DNA of 64,000 bases from Arthrobacter crusticola (GCF_004357995.1 NZ_SMTK01000002.1:62001-126000), one strand, 5' to 3'; shown: positions 27,573 to 36,756, counted from the stretch's first letter. Notes: generated by a model not told the origin, from the letters alone. Made by a program: numbers and translations.

Positions 27573-29306
27573 ATGAAATCGGAGTTCTCCCGCCCGTGGA
27601 CGGCGCGCTACGCGCCCGGGGTGCCCCACGAGATCGCCGTGCCGGAGGGCTCGTTGTATGACCTGCTCGAATCCGCCGCAGCCCGCCACCGCAACGGCGT
27701 AGCACTTGAGTTTTTCGGGGCGGAGACGACCTACGGCCGGCTGGGCGCCGACGTCCTGCGCATCGCCGAAGGGCTGCGCCGGCTCGGAGTCACCGCAGGG
27801 GACCGCGTGGCCCTCGTCCTTCCCAACTGCCCGCAGCACATCGCCGCCTTCTATGCCGTGCTCCGGCTCGGGGCGATCGTCGTCGAACACAACCCGCTCT
27901 ACACCGACCGGGAACTGCGCCACCAGTTCGAGGACCACGGCGCGAAGGTCGCCGTGGTGTGGGACAAAGTGGTTCCGCAGGTCCAGCGGCTCCCCAAGGA
28001 CCTCGGGCTTGAAGGAATCGTCTCGGTCGACCTCACCCGCGCCCTCCCGGCCGGAAAGCGCCTCGCACTGAAACTGCCGCTTCCCGCCGCCCGCCGCGCG
28101 CGGTCCGCCCTGACCCCGTCGGAAATACTCGCGGGGCCGCACCCCATCCACCGCTGGGAAGGGCTGCTGGCGTCCCCGCCGCTGGATCAGGGGCATCCCC
28201 GCCCCTTCTCCGGCGACACCGCCGTGATCCAGTACACCAGCGGTACCACCGGAACCCCCAAGGGCGCCGTCCTGACCCATCAGAACCTCCTCGCCAATGC
28301 CGCCCAGGGCAGGGCCTGGGTGCCCGGACTTGTTGAAGGGCAGGAGACCGTCTACGCGGTGCTGCCCATGTTCCACGCCTACGGGCTGACCCTGTGCCTG
28401 ACCTTCGCCATGAGCATTGGGGCGCGGCTTGTCCTCTTTCCGCGGTTCGACGTCGACCTCGTACTGCAGGCCGTCCGGAAGAGCCCACCGACGTTCCTGC
28501 CGGCGGTTCCCCCCATCTACGACCGGCTCGCCGCGGCCGCCGAGGAGCGGGGGGTCGACCTCTCGAGCATCCGGTTCGCCATCTCCGGTGCCATGAACCT
28601 GCCTCCGGAGACGGTGGCCCGCTGGGAGAAGGCCACCGGAGGGTACCTTGTCGAGGGCTACGGGCTCACCGAAACCTCCCCGGTGGCCCTTGGCAATCCC
28701 ATCGGCCCCACCCGGCGGCCGGGCAGCGTCGGCGTTCCGTTCCCCAACACCGACATCCGGGTCGTCGACCCCGATCGCCCGGACGTGGAGAGGCCGCCCG
28801 GAGAAGCCGGCGAACTGCTGATCCGCGGCCCCCAGGTGTTCTCCGGCTACTGGCAGAAGCCCGAGGAAACCGAGGCCGTGCTCCTTGAGGGTGGGTGGTT
28901 CCGCACCGGTGACATTGTGAGCGTCGACGCCGGCTCCTACGTCAGCATCGTCGACCGGATCAAGGAACTGATCATCACCGGAGGCTTCAACGTGGCTCCC
29001 ACCGAGGTGGAGGACACCCTTCGAGCCTACGGCCCGGTCACCGACGCCGCCGTCGTCGGCCTGCCGAGGCCCGGCGGTGGGGAGGACGTCGTCGCCGCCG
29101 TCGTCCTGGCCGACGGGGCGCAGCTCGACGAGGAATCCCTCCGCAAGCGTTGCCGGGAGGGGCTGGCCGCCTACAAGGTTCCCCGCCGCATCTTCGCGGT
29201 GGACGAACTGCCCCGGTCCCTGATCGGGAAGGTGCTGCGCCGCGAAGTGCGCACCCGCCTGCTGAATAGCAAAACATCGACACCTACCGGAAGACAGGCA
29301 TCATGA
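27573..29306 (+). CDS. Long-chain acyl-CoA ligase (AMP-forming)
   Basis: The protein has 577 residues from ATG 27573 (AGGAAG upstream); a GTG at 27519 with a better ribosome site is an in-frame alternative. Adenylate-forming enzyme motifs: YTSGTTGTPKGAVLTH (P-loop), VEGYGLTETSP, FRTGDIV and IVDRIKELIITGGFNVAPTE, with the C-terminal Lys in LPRSLIGKVLRRE. It activates fatty acids to acyl-CoA through acyl-AMP. Its stop overlaps the start of the AI-2E permease gene (ATGA), so the two are translationally coupled. Confidence 0.9.
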   Translation: MKSEFSRPWTARYAPGVPHEIAVPEGSLYDLLESAAARHRNGVALEFFGAETTYGRLGADVLRIAEGLRRLGVTAGDRVALVLPNCPQHIAAFYAVLRLGAIVVEHNPLYTDRELRHQFEDHGAKVAVVWDKVVPQVQRLPKDLGLEGIVSVDLTRALPAGKRLALKLPLPAARRARSALTPSEILAGPHPIHRWEGLLASPPLDQGHPRPFSGDTAVIQYTSGTTGTPKGAVLTHQNLLANAAQGRAWVPGLVEGQETVYAVLPMFHAYGLTLCLTFAMSIGARLVLFPRFDVDLVLQAVRKSPPTFLPAVPPIYDRLAAAAEERGVDLSSIRFAISGAMNLPPETVARWEKATGGYLVEGYGLTETSPVALGNPIGPTRRPGSVGVPFPNTDIRVVDPDRPDVERPPGEAGELLIRGPQVFSGYWQKPEETEAVLLEGGWFRTGDIVSVDAGSYVSIVDRIKELIITGGFNVAPTEVEDTLRAYGPVTDAAVVGLPRPGGGEDVVAAVVLADGAQLDEESLRKRCREGLAAYKVPRRIFAVDELPRSLIGKVLRREVRTRLLNSKTSTPTGRQAS

Positions 29307-30730
29307 GCGTTCCAGCACCAGATACGACAAGCCCCTGGAAGGACAGCCTGGGCCGGGCCAGCCTGCGCTGCGCCCAGGTCCTCCTCATGCTGCTGCTCGC
29401 CGTGGTTACGGTCTACGCGCTGATCCAGGTGCGGCTTGTGGTCATTCCGGTGCTGCTGGCCCTGATCCTCGCGGCGGCTATCGTGCCCCTCGTGCATTGG
29501 CTCCGCCGCAAGGGCTGGCCAAGCTCCGCTGCGACAGGGTTCTCGTTCCTGCTCCTCCTGCTCCTGTTCGGCGGGCTGATCACCGGCATCGTGTTCGCCG
29601 TGCAGAACCAGGCCGGTGAGCTTGTCGACAGTGCCGTGCAGGGCTTCGACCAGCTCTACGCCTTCGTCGAGAACGGCCCAATTCCCATTGACTCCGGCCA
29701 GATTCAGCAGGCCCGGGATGCGGTTGTCGACTTCGCTACCAGCAGCACCGCGGGCGCCGGGGCCCTCTCCGGCCTGAGTGCCGCCACCAACTTCATCGCG
29801 GGCGGCCTGCTGATGGCTGTCATCCTCTTCTACTTCCTCAAGGATGGGGAGAAAATCTGGGCCTTCATCCTGCGGGCGTTCAAGGGCAAGCGGCTCGTGA
29901 AGGCCCGCCGGGTCGGCTACAGCAGCCTCGCCGTGCTCGGCGGCTACGTCCGGGGAACGGCCATTGTCGCACTCGTCGACGCCGTCTTCATCGGCATCGC
30001 GCTTGCCGTCCTCAACATTCCGCTGGCCCTTCCGCTGTCGGTCATCGTCTTCATCGGGGCGTTCATCCCGCTCGTCGGAGCCACCCTTGCCGGGGTGCTC
30101 GCAGCTCTTGTCGCACTGGTCTCCAACGGGCCCACCGCGGCGCTGATCGTGATCATCGTCGTCATCGTCGTGAACCAGCTCGAGGGGAACTTCCTGCAGC
30201 CGGTCGTGATGGGACGCACCCTGAGCGTCCACGCCCTTGTCATCCTGCTCGCCCTGACCGCCGGAACCATCCTGGCCGGCATCATTGGCGCCATCCTGTC
30301 GGTGCCGGTGGCCGCCGTGACCTGGGCTGCGATCAAGGCCTGGAACCAGGAGGAGGACGACGCGATCACCGAAACCGAGATCGTGAAGGCCGAACAGGCC
30401 ACTGCCCTCGATGAGAGCGGACACGGCCTGAGCACTCTCCCCAAGGACGACCCCAAGGCGATCGAGCTGGCCGAACTCGCCGCCGCCAAGCGCTCCGATG
30501 AGGACCGCCCCGGCGTCGCCTCGCGCGGTGTCACCCCGGAGACCGAGGAATCCTCGAAGCAGTTCGCCGAGGAGCCCTCGGTCCCGGCCACGGCCGGTTC
30601 CCCCGGGACTCCGGGGACCGGTTCGCACGGCAACGGCTCCGAGGACGCCGGGCCGGTTGCTTCCTCCGGAACCCGGCGGGAGCGGCGGGACCGCCGGGAC
30701 GGCGGCGGCTCCACAGCCCTCGACGACTGA
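29303..30730 (+). CDS. AI-2E family transporter-like membrane protein
   Basis: The protein has 475 residues. Residues 20-350 contain about eight hydrophobic helices with the family blocks IPVLLALILAAAIVPLVHWL, VILFYFLKDGEKIW and NQLEGNFLQPVVMGR, and closing IIGAILSVPVAAV. The last 125 residues are charged, Glu/Ala/Pro/Gly-rich and probably disordered. The family includes TqsA, but most members move unknown solutes. Coupling to an acyl-CoA ligase is the only context clue. Confidence 0.85.
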   Translation: MSVPAPDTTSPWKDSLGRASLRCAQVLLMLLLAVVTVYALIQVRLVVIPVLLALILAAAIVPLVHWLRRKGWPSSAATGFSFLLLLLLFGGLITGIVFAVQNQAGELVDSAVQGFDQLYAFVENGPIPIDSGQIQQARDAVVDFATSSTAGAGALSGLSAATNFIAGGLLMAVILFYFLKDGEKIWAFILRAFKGKRLVKARRVGYSSLAVLGGYVRGTAIVALVDAVFIGIALAVLNIPLALPLSVIVFIGAFIPLVGATLAGVLAALVALVSNGPTAALIVIIVVIVVNQLEGNFLQPVVMGRTLSVHALVILLALTAGTILAGIIGAILSVPVAAVTWAAIKAWNQEEDDAITETEIVKAEQATALDESGHGLSTLPKDDPKAIELAELAAAKRSDEDRPGVASRGVTPETEESSKQFAEEPSVPATAGSPGTPGTGSHGNGSEDAGPVASSGTRRERRDRRDGGGSTALDD

Positions 30731-30792
30731 CCCACTGACCGGCGCCGACTGAATAACCGGACGAACCGCTGGTCGGACAACCGCTTCAACAA

Positions 30793-30830
30793 CTGAGGGC
30801 CCCTCCCGCGTTGCGGGAAGGGCCCTCAGG
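30793..30830. terminator. Bidirectional terminator between AI-2E permease and symporter
   Basis: A 17-position stem with one C-A mismatch (CTGAGGGCCCCTCCCGC with GCGGGAAGGGCCCTCAG, loop GTT) lies between two convergent genes. On the minus strand it is followed by TTGTTG, so it should serve at least the symporter. Confidence 0.8.
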
Positions 30831-30843
30831 CCGTTAAATCCGG

Positions 30844-32415
30844 CTACCGGCGTTCCGGGAGGACCGATGCGCCGCCGCTGGGCGATTCGACGGCAGGAGC
30901 GTCGTCGTCGGGCACGTTGCCCGCGACACGGTCCTCCCAGGCGGCCATGACGGCCGGATCGGTCCGCCGGCTGGCCAGGGAAACGATGATGTAGACGGCG
31001 GCCGACGCGAGCAGGCCGACGTAGATGGGCCAGTTCGAGTAGATGCCGTCGTACTGGTTTTCGGCGTTCACCTCGAGGAAGATCATGGTCCCGAGGGTGA
31101 AGACCGTCCCGACGGCCATTGAGACGCCGGCGCCGAGTCCGTTGCCGCGCTTCCAGACGAGGCCACCGATAATGGCGACGAGGAGTCCGCCGACGAGGAT
31201 GTCGTAGGCGATGGTCAGGGCGGCGACGACGTCCTGCACCACGACCGCGAGCAGGATGGCGGTCACGCCGAGGCCGAACACCCACCACCGGCTGCTTCCG
31301 ACGTCATGCCCGCCGGCGTCAACCGCCGTGCGGTTGGCCGCCTCGGCACCGGCGGTACGCCCGCTCCGCCGCGACCAGCTCCGGACGTAGGGCAGGACGT
31401 CGGTGCGCGCCACGGTCGCCGACGCGATCAGCGCGCCCGACGCCGTCGACATCATGGCGGCGACTGCGGCGGCCAGGACCAGCCCGCCGATTCCGATCGG
31501 CAGGACGTTGAGGGCGATGTCGGCGTAGACGTCGTCCTGGGACTCGATGTCCGGCAGGATGACGCTTGCGGACATCCCGATCAGCGCCCCGGCCACCCCG
31601 TACAGGATGCAGTAGACGCCGGCAGTGGCACCGCCCCAGCGGGCGACCTCCGGCGTGCGGGAGGTGAAGACGCGCTGCCAGATGTCCTGTCCGATCAGCA
31701 GGCCCAGCGTGTAGACGACGAAGTAGGTGAGAATGCTCTGTGCGCCGATGCCGGTGATGTCAAAGAACTCCGCGCCGGCGCGCTCGGAGATTCCCTCGAA
31801 CCCTCCGGCCGAGGAAAGCGCGAACGGAAGCATCAGCGCGAAGACGCCGATTGTCTTGATGACGAACTGCGCCATGTCGGCCAGGGTGATCGACCACATG
31901 CCGCCCACCGCCGAATAGATCACCACGATGATTCCGCCGATGGCGATGGAGAGGGCGCGGTCCCAGCCGAAGAGGACCACGAAGATGGTGGCGTAGGCGC
32001 CGGTGGAGGTGGCGCACAGCATCAGGGTGTAGGCCAGCATGACGATGCCCGAGACCTTCGTCGCCTCGGAGCCGTAGCGGAGGCTGAGCATCTGCGACAC
32101 GGTGTAGATCTTCAGCCGTTGGATCGAGGGCGCGAACAGCAGGCTCAGCAGCAGCACGCCCACCCCGATGGCGACGACGAGCCACATGCCCGAGATCCCG
32201 TAGGTGTAGCCCAGGCCGACGCCGCCGACGGTCGAGGCCCCGCCGAGGACCACGGCGGCCATGGTGCCCGTATAGAGCAGTGGTCCAAGGCGCCGGCCGG
32301 CGACGAGGTAGTCGCTCGCGTTCCGGGTGCGGGACTTGCCCCACCAGCCGAAGCCGAGCATGGCCACGAGATAGACGACCACTATCGCCGCATTAAGATA
32401 TTCCATTGTTCCCAC
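30844..32415 (-). CDS. Sodium:solute symporter (SSS family)
   Basis: The protein has 523 residues and about 13 transmembrane helices. It starts with the SSS pattern AAIVVVYLVAMLGFGWWGKS, then ASDYLVAGRRLGPLLYTGTM, VVIYSAVGGMWSITLADMAQ and a GQDIWQRVFTSRT loop. Sodium-coupled uptake is expected. The substrate is not readable, but the gene diverges from a cupin regulator that is followed by a ureohydrolase and a ThDP decarboxylase, so a guanidino compound, arginine or a related amine is plausible. Its promoter (see 32435) has the same layout as that of the ureohydrolase gene. Confidence 0.88.
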   Translation of the reverse strand: MGTMEYLNAAIVVVYLVAMLGFGWWGKSRTRNASDYLVAGRRLGPLLYTGTMAAVVLGGASTVGGVGLGYTYGISGMWLVVAIGVGVLLLSLLFAPSIQRLKIYTVSQMLSLRYGSEATKVSGIVMLAYTLMLCATSTGAYATIFVVLFGWDRALSIAIGGIIVVIYSAVGGMWSITLADMAQFVIKTIGVFALMLPFALSSAGGFEGISERAGAEFFDITGIGAQSILTYFVVYTLGLLIGQDIWQRVFTSRTPEVARWGGATAGVYCILYGVAGALIGMSASVILPDIESQDDVYADIALNVLPIGIGGLVLAAAVAAMMSTASGALIASATVARTDVLPYVRSWSRRSGRTAGAEAANRTAVDAGGHDVGSSRWWVFGLGVTAILLAVVVQDVVAALTIAYDILVGGLLVAIIGGLVWKRGNGLGAGVSMAVGTVFTLGTMIFLEVNAENQYDGIYSNWPIYVGLLASAAVYIIVSLASRRTDPAVMAAWEDRVAGNVPDDDAPAVESPSGGASVLPERR

Positions 32416-32434
32416 CCAAATCGAGGTTGCACAC

Positions 32435-32536
32435 GAAGCAACTTTTGTTTCGTACTAGGCTAGGGTGATGAAGGTCACTCCGTCAATCGTGGCCGATCCG
32501 AGCGCTTCATAGAAGCAACCCTGGGCTCGCTATGCT
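32435..32536. promoter_or_regulatory. Divergent promoter/operator region of symporter and cupin regulator
   Basis: Minus strand: TTGACG (32486-32481), 18-bp spacer, TAGCCT (32462-32457), a strong promoter for the symporter. Just past its start site lies an imperfect palindrome CGAAGCAAC-TTTT-GTTTCG (32434-32452). The 8-mer GAAGCAAC recurs at 32512-32519 behind a perfect GCTTC-ATA-GAAGC repeat, next to TATGCT (about 32531), a -10 for the regulator. The two GAAGCAAC copies flanking the gap are candidate binding sites for the cupin regulator. Confidence 0.55.
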
Positions 32537-32581
32537 CTATCTTGACTCCCGTTCATTCCCTTCACCCTTGGGAGGACTGCC

Positions 32582-33160
32582 ATGAAGGCCCTGCCTGTTG
32601 AGCCCACCAACGCCCCGGTGGCGATCGGTTCCCGCATCCGCGCCGCCCGGCAGTCCCAGCGTATGACCATCGAGCAGGTGGCGGAGGCGACGGGGCTGAC
32701 AAAGGGGTTCCTGAGCCGGGTCGAACGCGACCTCACCTCGCCCTCGGTGGCTTCGCTCGTCACCCTGTGCCAGGTTCTCTCGATCTCCATCGGCGACCTG
32801 TTCCTGGCTCCAGAGACCCACCTGACCCGCCTAGAGGAGGCCCCCCGGATCAGCCTTGGTGGCGAGGGGATCATCGAGCGGTTGATGACCGCCCGCTCGG
32901 AACGCCGCCTGCAGATGATCCGGGCCGTGATCGAACCGCATGGGCGCGGGGAGGCCGAGCTGTACTCGGTTGACTGCGAGGTGGAGACCCTGCACGTAGT
33001 GGAGGGCTCCTTCGAACTGATTTTCTCCAATCAGCGGTTCGAACTGCAGGCGGGGGACACGGTGACCTTCCCCGGACGCGAGCCCCACACCTGGGCCAAT
33101 CCCTCGGGGGATCCGGCCGTCATCCTGTGGACCCTGGTCCCGGCGGCCTCCGGGAAGTAG
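32582..33160 (+). CDS. XRE-family regulator with cupin sensor domain
   Basis: The protein has 192 residues. Residues 14-70 form a helix-turn-helix (IGSRIRAARQSQRMTIEQVA, GLTKGFLSRVERDLTSPSVA). The C-terminal half is a cupin barrel (ELYSVDCEVETLHVVEGSFE, GDTVTFPGREPHTWAN) that would bind a small effector. PuuR-like regulators of polyamine and amino-acid catabolism have the same build. The gene stands between the symporter and the ureohydrolase and is the obvious local regulator. GGGAGGACTGCC precedes its ATG. Confidence 0.88.
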   Translation: MKALPVEPTNAPVAIGSRIRAARQSQRMTIEQVAEATGLTKGFLSRVERDLTSPSVASLVTLCQVLSISIGDLFLAPETHLTRLEEAPRISLGGEGIIERLMTARSERRLQMIRAVIEPHGRGEAELYSVDCEVETLHVVEGSFELIFSNQRFELQAGDTVTFPGREPHTWANPSGDPAVILWTLVPAASGK

Positions 33161-33202
33161 GCCGGGTCGACGACGGCACCCCGGCGTCGGGCGGTCCGCA
33201 CC

Positions 33203-33254
33203 TTGACCCGTGACCCGGCCCACAATTAGCCTTATGCAAAACAATTGATGCATA
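33203..33254 (+). promoter_or_regulatory. Promoter and operator of the ureohydrolase operon
   Basis: TTGACC (33203-33208), 18-bp spacer, TAGCCT (33227-33232). Immediately downstream, over the start site, is a perfect inverted repeat TATGCA-N10-TGCATA (33233-33254), followed by AGCAACTT (33258-33265), an 8-mer also present in the symporter control region. The layout fits repression by a dimeric regulator. Confidence 0.65.
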
Positions 33255-33306
33255 TTTAGCAACTTCGGTGCGCCGACCGCGTACCGCTGAGGAACGGACG
33301 ACGCCC

Positions 33307-34293
33307 ATGGAAGAACTGCGCATCACCGCAGGTGGCCACCTCGGCCCCATCGATTCGGCCCGCGTGCCGCGCTACTCCGGCGCCGCGACCTTCGCGCGGC
33401 TCCCACGCCTCGACCAGGTGGACCGCACTGACATCGCCGTGGTGGGCGTGCCCTTCGACTCCGGTGTCTCGTACCGGCCGGGGGCGCGGTTCGGCGCCAA
33501 CCACGTCCGCGAGGCCTCACGCCTGCTGCGCCCCTACAACCCGGCGCTCGACGTCTCGCCGTTCGAACGCGTCCAGGTCGCCGACGCCGGCGACATGGCC
33601 GTCAACCCCTTCAACATCCATGAGGCCATCGAGACGGTGCAGGCCAACGCGCTCGAGCTGACCGCCGACGGAACCCGGCTCGTCACCCTCGGCGGGGACC
33701 ACACCATCGCCCTGCCCCTACTGAGGGCGGCCTCCGAGCGGGCGGGCTCACCCGTGGCGCTGCTCCACTTCGACGCCCACCTCGACACCTGGGACACCTA
33801 CTTCGGCGCGGAATACACCCACGGGACGCCCTTCCGGCGGGCCGTCGAGGAGGGGATCCTCGACACCGAGGCGATCTCACACGTCGGGACGCGCGGACCG
33901 CTCTACGGCGTGAAGGACCTCGAGGACGACCGGCGCTTCGGCTTCGGCATCGTCACCTCCTCCGATGTGTTCCGCCAGGGCGTCGACGAGGTCATCGCCC
34001 GGCTGCGGGACCGCATCGGAGACCGGCCGCTGTACGTCTCGGTCGATATCGACGTGCTCGACCCCGCCCACGCCCCGGGCACCGGTACCCCCGAGGCCGG
34101 CGGAATGACAAGCCGTGAACTCCTTGAGATCCTGAGGGGGCTGCGCGGCCTCAACCTCGTCGGCGCCGACGTGGTCGAGGTGGCCCCCGCCTACGACACC
34201 GCCGAAATCACCGGCGTCGCGGCCTCCCATGTCGCCTACGACCTCGTCAGCCTCATGGCCGACAACCTCACCCCGCCCTCAAAGGAAAGCTGA
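33307..34293 (+). CDS. Ureohydrolase (agmatinase/guanidinobutyrase family)
   Basis: The protein has 328 residues from ATG 33307; an in-frame GTG at 33268 is less likely. All dimanganese motifs of the arginase fold are present: [19 protein letters not shown] and [19 protein letters not shown]. It should split urea from a guanidino compound. Agmatine and 4-guanidinobutyrate enzymes are hard to separate by sequence. The adjacent ThDP decarboxylase, which resembles 2-ketoarginine decarboxylase AruI, makes guanidinobutyrase (GbuA-like) the better guess. The stop is followed without a gap by the ATG of that gene. Confidence 0.87.
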   Translation: MEELRITAGGHLGPIDSARVPRYSGAATFARLPRLDQVDRTDIAVVGVPFDSGVSYRPGARFGANHVREASRLLRPYNPALDVSPFERVQVADAGDMAVNPFNIHEAIETVQANALELTADGTRLVTLGGDHTIALPLLRAASERAGSPVALLHFDAHLDTWDTYFGAEYTHGTPFRRAVEEGILDTEAISHVGTRGPLYGVKDLEDDRRFGFGIVTSSDVFRQGVDEVIARLRDRIGDRPLYVSVDIDVLDPAHAPGTGTPEAGGMTSRELLEILRGLRGLNLVGADVVEVAPAYDTAEITGVAASHVAYDLVSLMADNLTPPSKES

Positions 34294-35988
34294 ATGGAAA
34301 TCACCGACAGCGCCGCCTCAGTTCCACCCCAGCCGCTGACCACCGGGCAGCGCAACGGCGGTGACCTCGTCGTCGAGACGCTCACCGCGCTGGGCGCCAC
34401 CACCGTCTTCGGCATCCCCGGCCAGCACGCCCTCGGGCTCTTCGATGCCCTGTCGCGCTCGCCGCTGCGCTTCGTTTCCTCCCGGGTGGAGAACAATTCG
34501 GCGTTCGCCGCCGACGGCTTTTCCCGGGCCACCGGCGAGGTCGGCGTCCTCTTCCTCTCCACCGGTCCCGGGGCGCTCACCTCGCTGGCGGGACTCCAGG
34601 AGGCCTACGCCACCGGCGTCCCGATGATCGTGATCGCCAGCCAGATCCCCCTGGAGGGCCTCGGCGCGCGGCGCAAGGGCATGCTCCACCAGCTCGACGA
34701 CCAGAAGGCCTCGGCGGCGAACGTCACCAAGAGCCAGCGGCTGATCCAGCACGCCTCGGGAATCCCCTCGGCGATCCAGGACGCCTGGACCGAAGCAGTC
34801 TCCTCGCCGCAGGGGCCGGTCTGGATCGAGGTGCCCCAGAACGTGCTGCTCGACCCGGTGATGGTGCCCCGGGTCGAGGATGCACTCGCCGAGCCGTTCG
34901 ACAACCCTCCGCGCGTCGAGCTCGTCCGTGAAGCGATCGAGTGGCTGACGGCGTCCAAGCGTCCCGCCATCGTCGCCGGCGGCGGAGCGCGCCGCGGCAA
35001 GGCCGAGCTCGAGCTGCTCTCCATCGCCGAGAAGCTCGGTGCTCCCGTGGTGTGCTCGCCCGGCGGCAACGGCGCGTTCCCCTGGAACCACGAGCTGTCG
35101 CTGCAGTCCTGGGTCGAGGACCGCTATGTCACCGAGGTGCTCGAGGACGCCGACCTCCTGCTGGTCGTCGGCTCCTCCCTCGGTGAGGTCACCTCCAACT
35201 ACTTCACGCTCGAACCGCGTGGGCGCATCATCCAGATCGACGCCGAACCCCGCGTCCTCGAATCCAACCGCCCGGCGCTCGGTATCCGGGCCGACGCCGG
35301 CCAGGCGCTCAAGGCCCTCGACGAGGCGCTGCCGACGCTCGACCGCGCACGCACCGAGGGCTATGACGCCGCCGCGCTGGTCGCGGAAACCCTCGCCAAG
35401 GTCTCGGCGCGCCTCGACGCCCAGGACCTGGGGATGGAGCGCAAATTCATGGCCGACATCCGCGAAGCGGTGCCGGACTCGATGCAGACCTTCTGGGACA
35501 TGACCATCTCCGCCTACTGGGCGTGGAGCTGCTGGGACTCACGCGAGGGGCAGTTCCATTCGGCGCAGGGCGCCGGCGGCCTCGGCTACGGATTCCCCGG
35601 TGCCATCGGCGGCGCCGTGGGCCTTGAGTCGAAGGGCCTGCCGCCGCGGGTGCTCGCGGTCTCCGGCGACGGCTCGGCCATGTATTCCATCGCCGAGCTG
35701 GCGACGGCGAAGCAGCACAGCCTCCCCGTCACCTGGCTCATCGTCGACGACGGCGGCTATGGCATCCTGCGCGAATACATGGAGGGGGCCTTCGGCAAGG
35801 CGACGGCCACCGAGCTGGCCCGGCCCGACTTCGTGAAGCTCGCCGAGGCCTTCGACGTACCGGCGCGCAGGGTCGCCCCCGCCGACGTCCGGGAGGCCCT
35901 CGAGGAGAGCCTCGCGGCCGAGGGGCCGAACGTCGTCGTCGTCGAGACCCTGCTGCGCCTCTTCGCGCCCACGCACCTGGCCGACTGA
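34294..35988 (+). CDS. ThDP-dependent decarboxylase, probable 5-guanidino-2-oxopentanoate decarboxylase (AruI-like)
   Basis: The protein has 564 residues of the acetolactate synthase/pyruvate decarboxylase fold. Catalytic Glu lies in SSRVENNSAFAADGFSR, and the ThDP motif begins SGDGSAMYSIAELATA. It ends in VDDGG where the usual form is NN, so the metal ligand is probably Asp. There is no FAD-style signature to settle acetolactate synthase. Next to a ureohydrolase and without an ilvN partner, a role in the arginine transaminase route (2-ketoarginine to 4-guanidinobutyraldehyde) is likely. That step would still need an aldehyde dehydrogenase, which is not in the window. Assignment of substrate is inference. 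Confidence 0.72.
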   Translation: MEITDSAASVPPQPLTTGQRNGGDLVVETLTALGATTVFGIPGQHALGLFDALSRSPLRFVSSRVENNSAFAADGFSRATGEVGVLFLSTGPGALTSLAGLQEAYATGVPMIVIASQIPLEGLGARRKGMLHQLDDQKASAANVTKSQRLIQHASGIPSAIQDAWTEAVSSPQGPVWIEVPQNVLLDPVMVPRVEDALAEPFDNPPRVELVREAIEWLTASKRPAIVAGGGARRGKAELELLSIAEKLGAPVVCSPGGNGAFPWNHELSLQSWVEDRYVTEVLEDADLLLVVGSSLGEVTSNYFTLEPRGRIIQIDAEPRVLESNRPALGIRADAGQALKALDEALPTLDRARTEGYDAAALVAETLAKVSARLDAQDLGMERKFMADIREAVPDSMQTFWDMTISAYWAWSCWDSREGQFHSAQGAGGLGYGFPGAIGGAVGLESKGLPPRVLAVSGDGSAMYSIAELATAKQHSLPVTWLIVDDGGYGILREYMEGAFGKATATELARPDFVKLAEAFDVPARRVAPADVREALEESLAAEGPNVVVVETLLRLFAPTHLAD

Positions 35989-36007
35989 GCCGGGCCTGTG
36001 CCGCGCG

Positions 36008-36044
36008 CCGGCCTGCGGGTAGGGTTTACCTACCCGCAGGCCGG
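36008..36044 (+). terminator. Perfect 16-bp hairpin after the ThDP gene
   Basis: CCGGCCTGCGGGTAGG (36008-36023) pairs fully with 36029-36044 around loop GTTTA. There is no T-run, but such I-shaped hairpins act as terminators in actinobacteria. It ends just 5 bp before the AGAAAGGG ribosome site of the next gene, so it may also serve as that gene's leader. Confidence 0.7.
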
Positions 36045-36061
36045 ACAGAAAGGGCGCATCG

Positions 36062-36268
36062 ATGTCATTCCGCAAGGGCGAGAAGGTTACCTGGAACACA
36101 CCGCAGGGGACGACCGAAGGCAAGGTCGTCGAGAAGCGGGAGAAGGAATTCACCTTCGACGGCCAGAAGTTCAAGGCGTCCTCCGACGAGCCCTACTACA
36201 TCGTCGAGAGCGCCAAGTCCGGCAAGCAGGCCGCCCACAAGCAGAGTGCCCTCAGCAAGCCTTCCTAG
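36062..36268 (+). CDS. DUF2945 (HVA1/Tudor-like) small protein
   Basis: The protein has 68 residues with AGAAAGGG upstream. The block FRKGEKVTWNTPQGTTEGKVVEK followed by Lys-rich sequence and a YYIVES-SGKQAAHK end is the hypervirulence-associated TUDOR-like family. The molecular role is unknown. It converges on a DUF3140 gene 9 bp away; the two families are frequent neighbours in actinobacteria. Confidence 0.83.
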   Translation: MSFRKGEKVTWNTPQGTTEGKVVEKREKEFTFDGQKFKASSDEPYYIVESAKSGKQAAHKQSALSKPS

Positions 36269-36277
36269 GCCCGCCCG

Positions 36278-36616
36278 CTACTTCAGCGGATCGTGGCCCC
36301 AGTTCATCAGGGAGTAACGCCACCTCGAGTGTTCAAGGTCGTCCTTGCCTGGGGTCTGCGCGAGATGCCGGTGCACGTAGCCAACCACCTTCGCCATGTG
36401 CTGGACATCGTTCTCGGTCAGGTCCGGCTTCCGGGTTTCGAGGATCTCCACGATCCGGCGGCCCGAGGCGTGGCCGACCGATTCCCCGCCGTCCTTCTGG
36501 CCGACGGAAAGGGACTCGTCGGTGTCAAGCCATTTCTTCAGCTCCGCGGCCGTCATATTGACCGCTTCCCTCCACTGGGGCCATACCGCGTCGAGATCCG
36601 TGCCGTCAGTTGCCAC
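36278..36616 (-). CDS. DUF3140 family protein
   Basis: The protein has 112 residues. The conserved core is WREAVNMTAAELKKWLDTDE, SVGHASGRRIVEILETRK and DVQHMAKVVGYVHRHLAQ. The core suggests a small helical, DNA- or protein-binding fold, and the family name carries no function. It pairs convergently with DUF2945; both are found with stress-response genes in related genomes. Confidence 0.83.
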   Translation of the reverse strand: MATDGTDLDAVWPQWREAVNMTAAELKKWLDTDESLSVGQKDGGESVGHASGRRIVEILETRKPDLTENDVQHMAKVVGYVHRHLAQTPGKDDLEHSRWRYSLMNWGHDPLK

Positions 36617-36756
36617 CGGTCACTCCCTTCGCCGGGCGGGTACCCGTGCCGGCATCCGCGTACTTCCTGTTTTCGGGGCTTCCCGTAGCTTAATCGTAAG
36701 TAGGCTGATAAAGGTAGAGGGTAGGTCGATTTTCGAGAACTAAGGAGTACGACATC

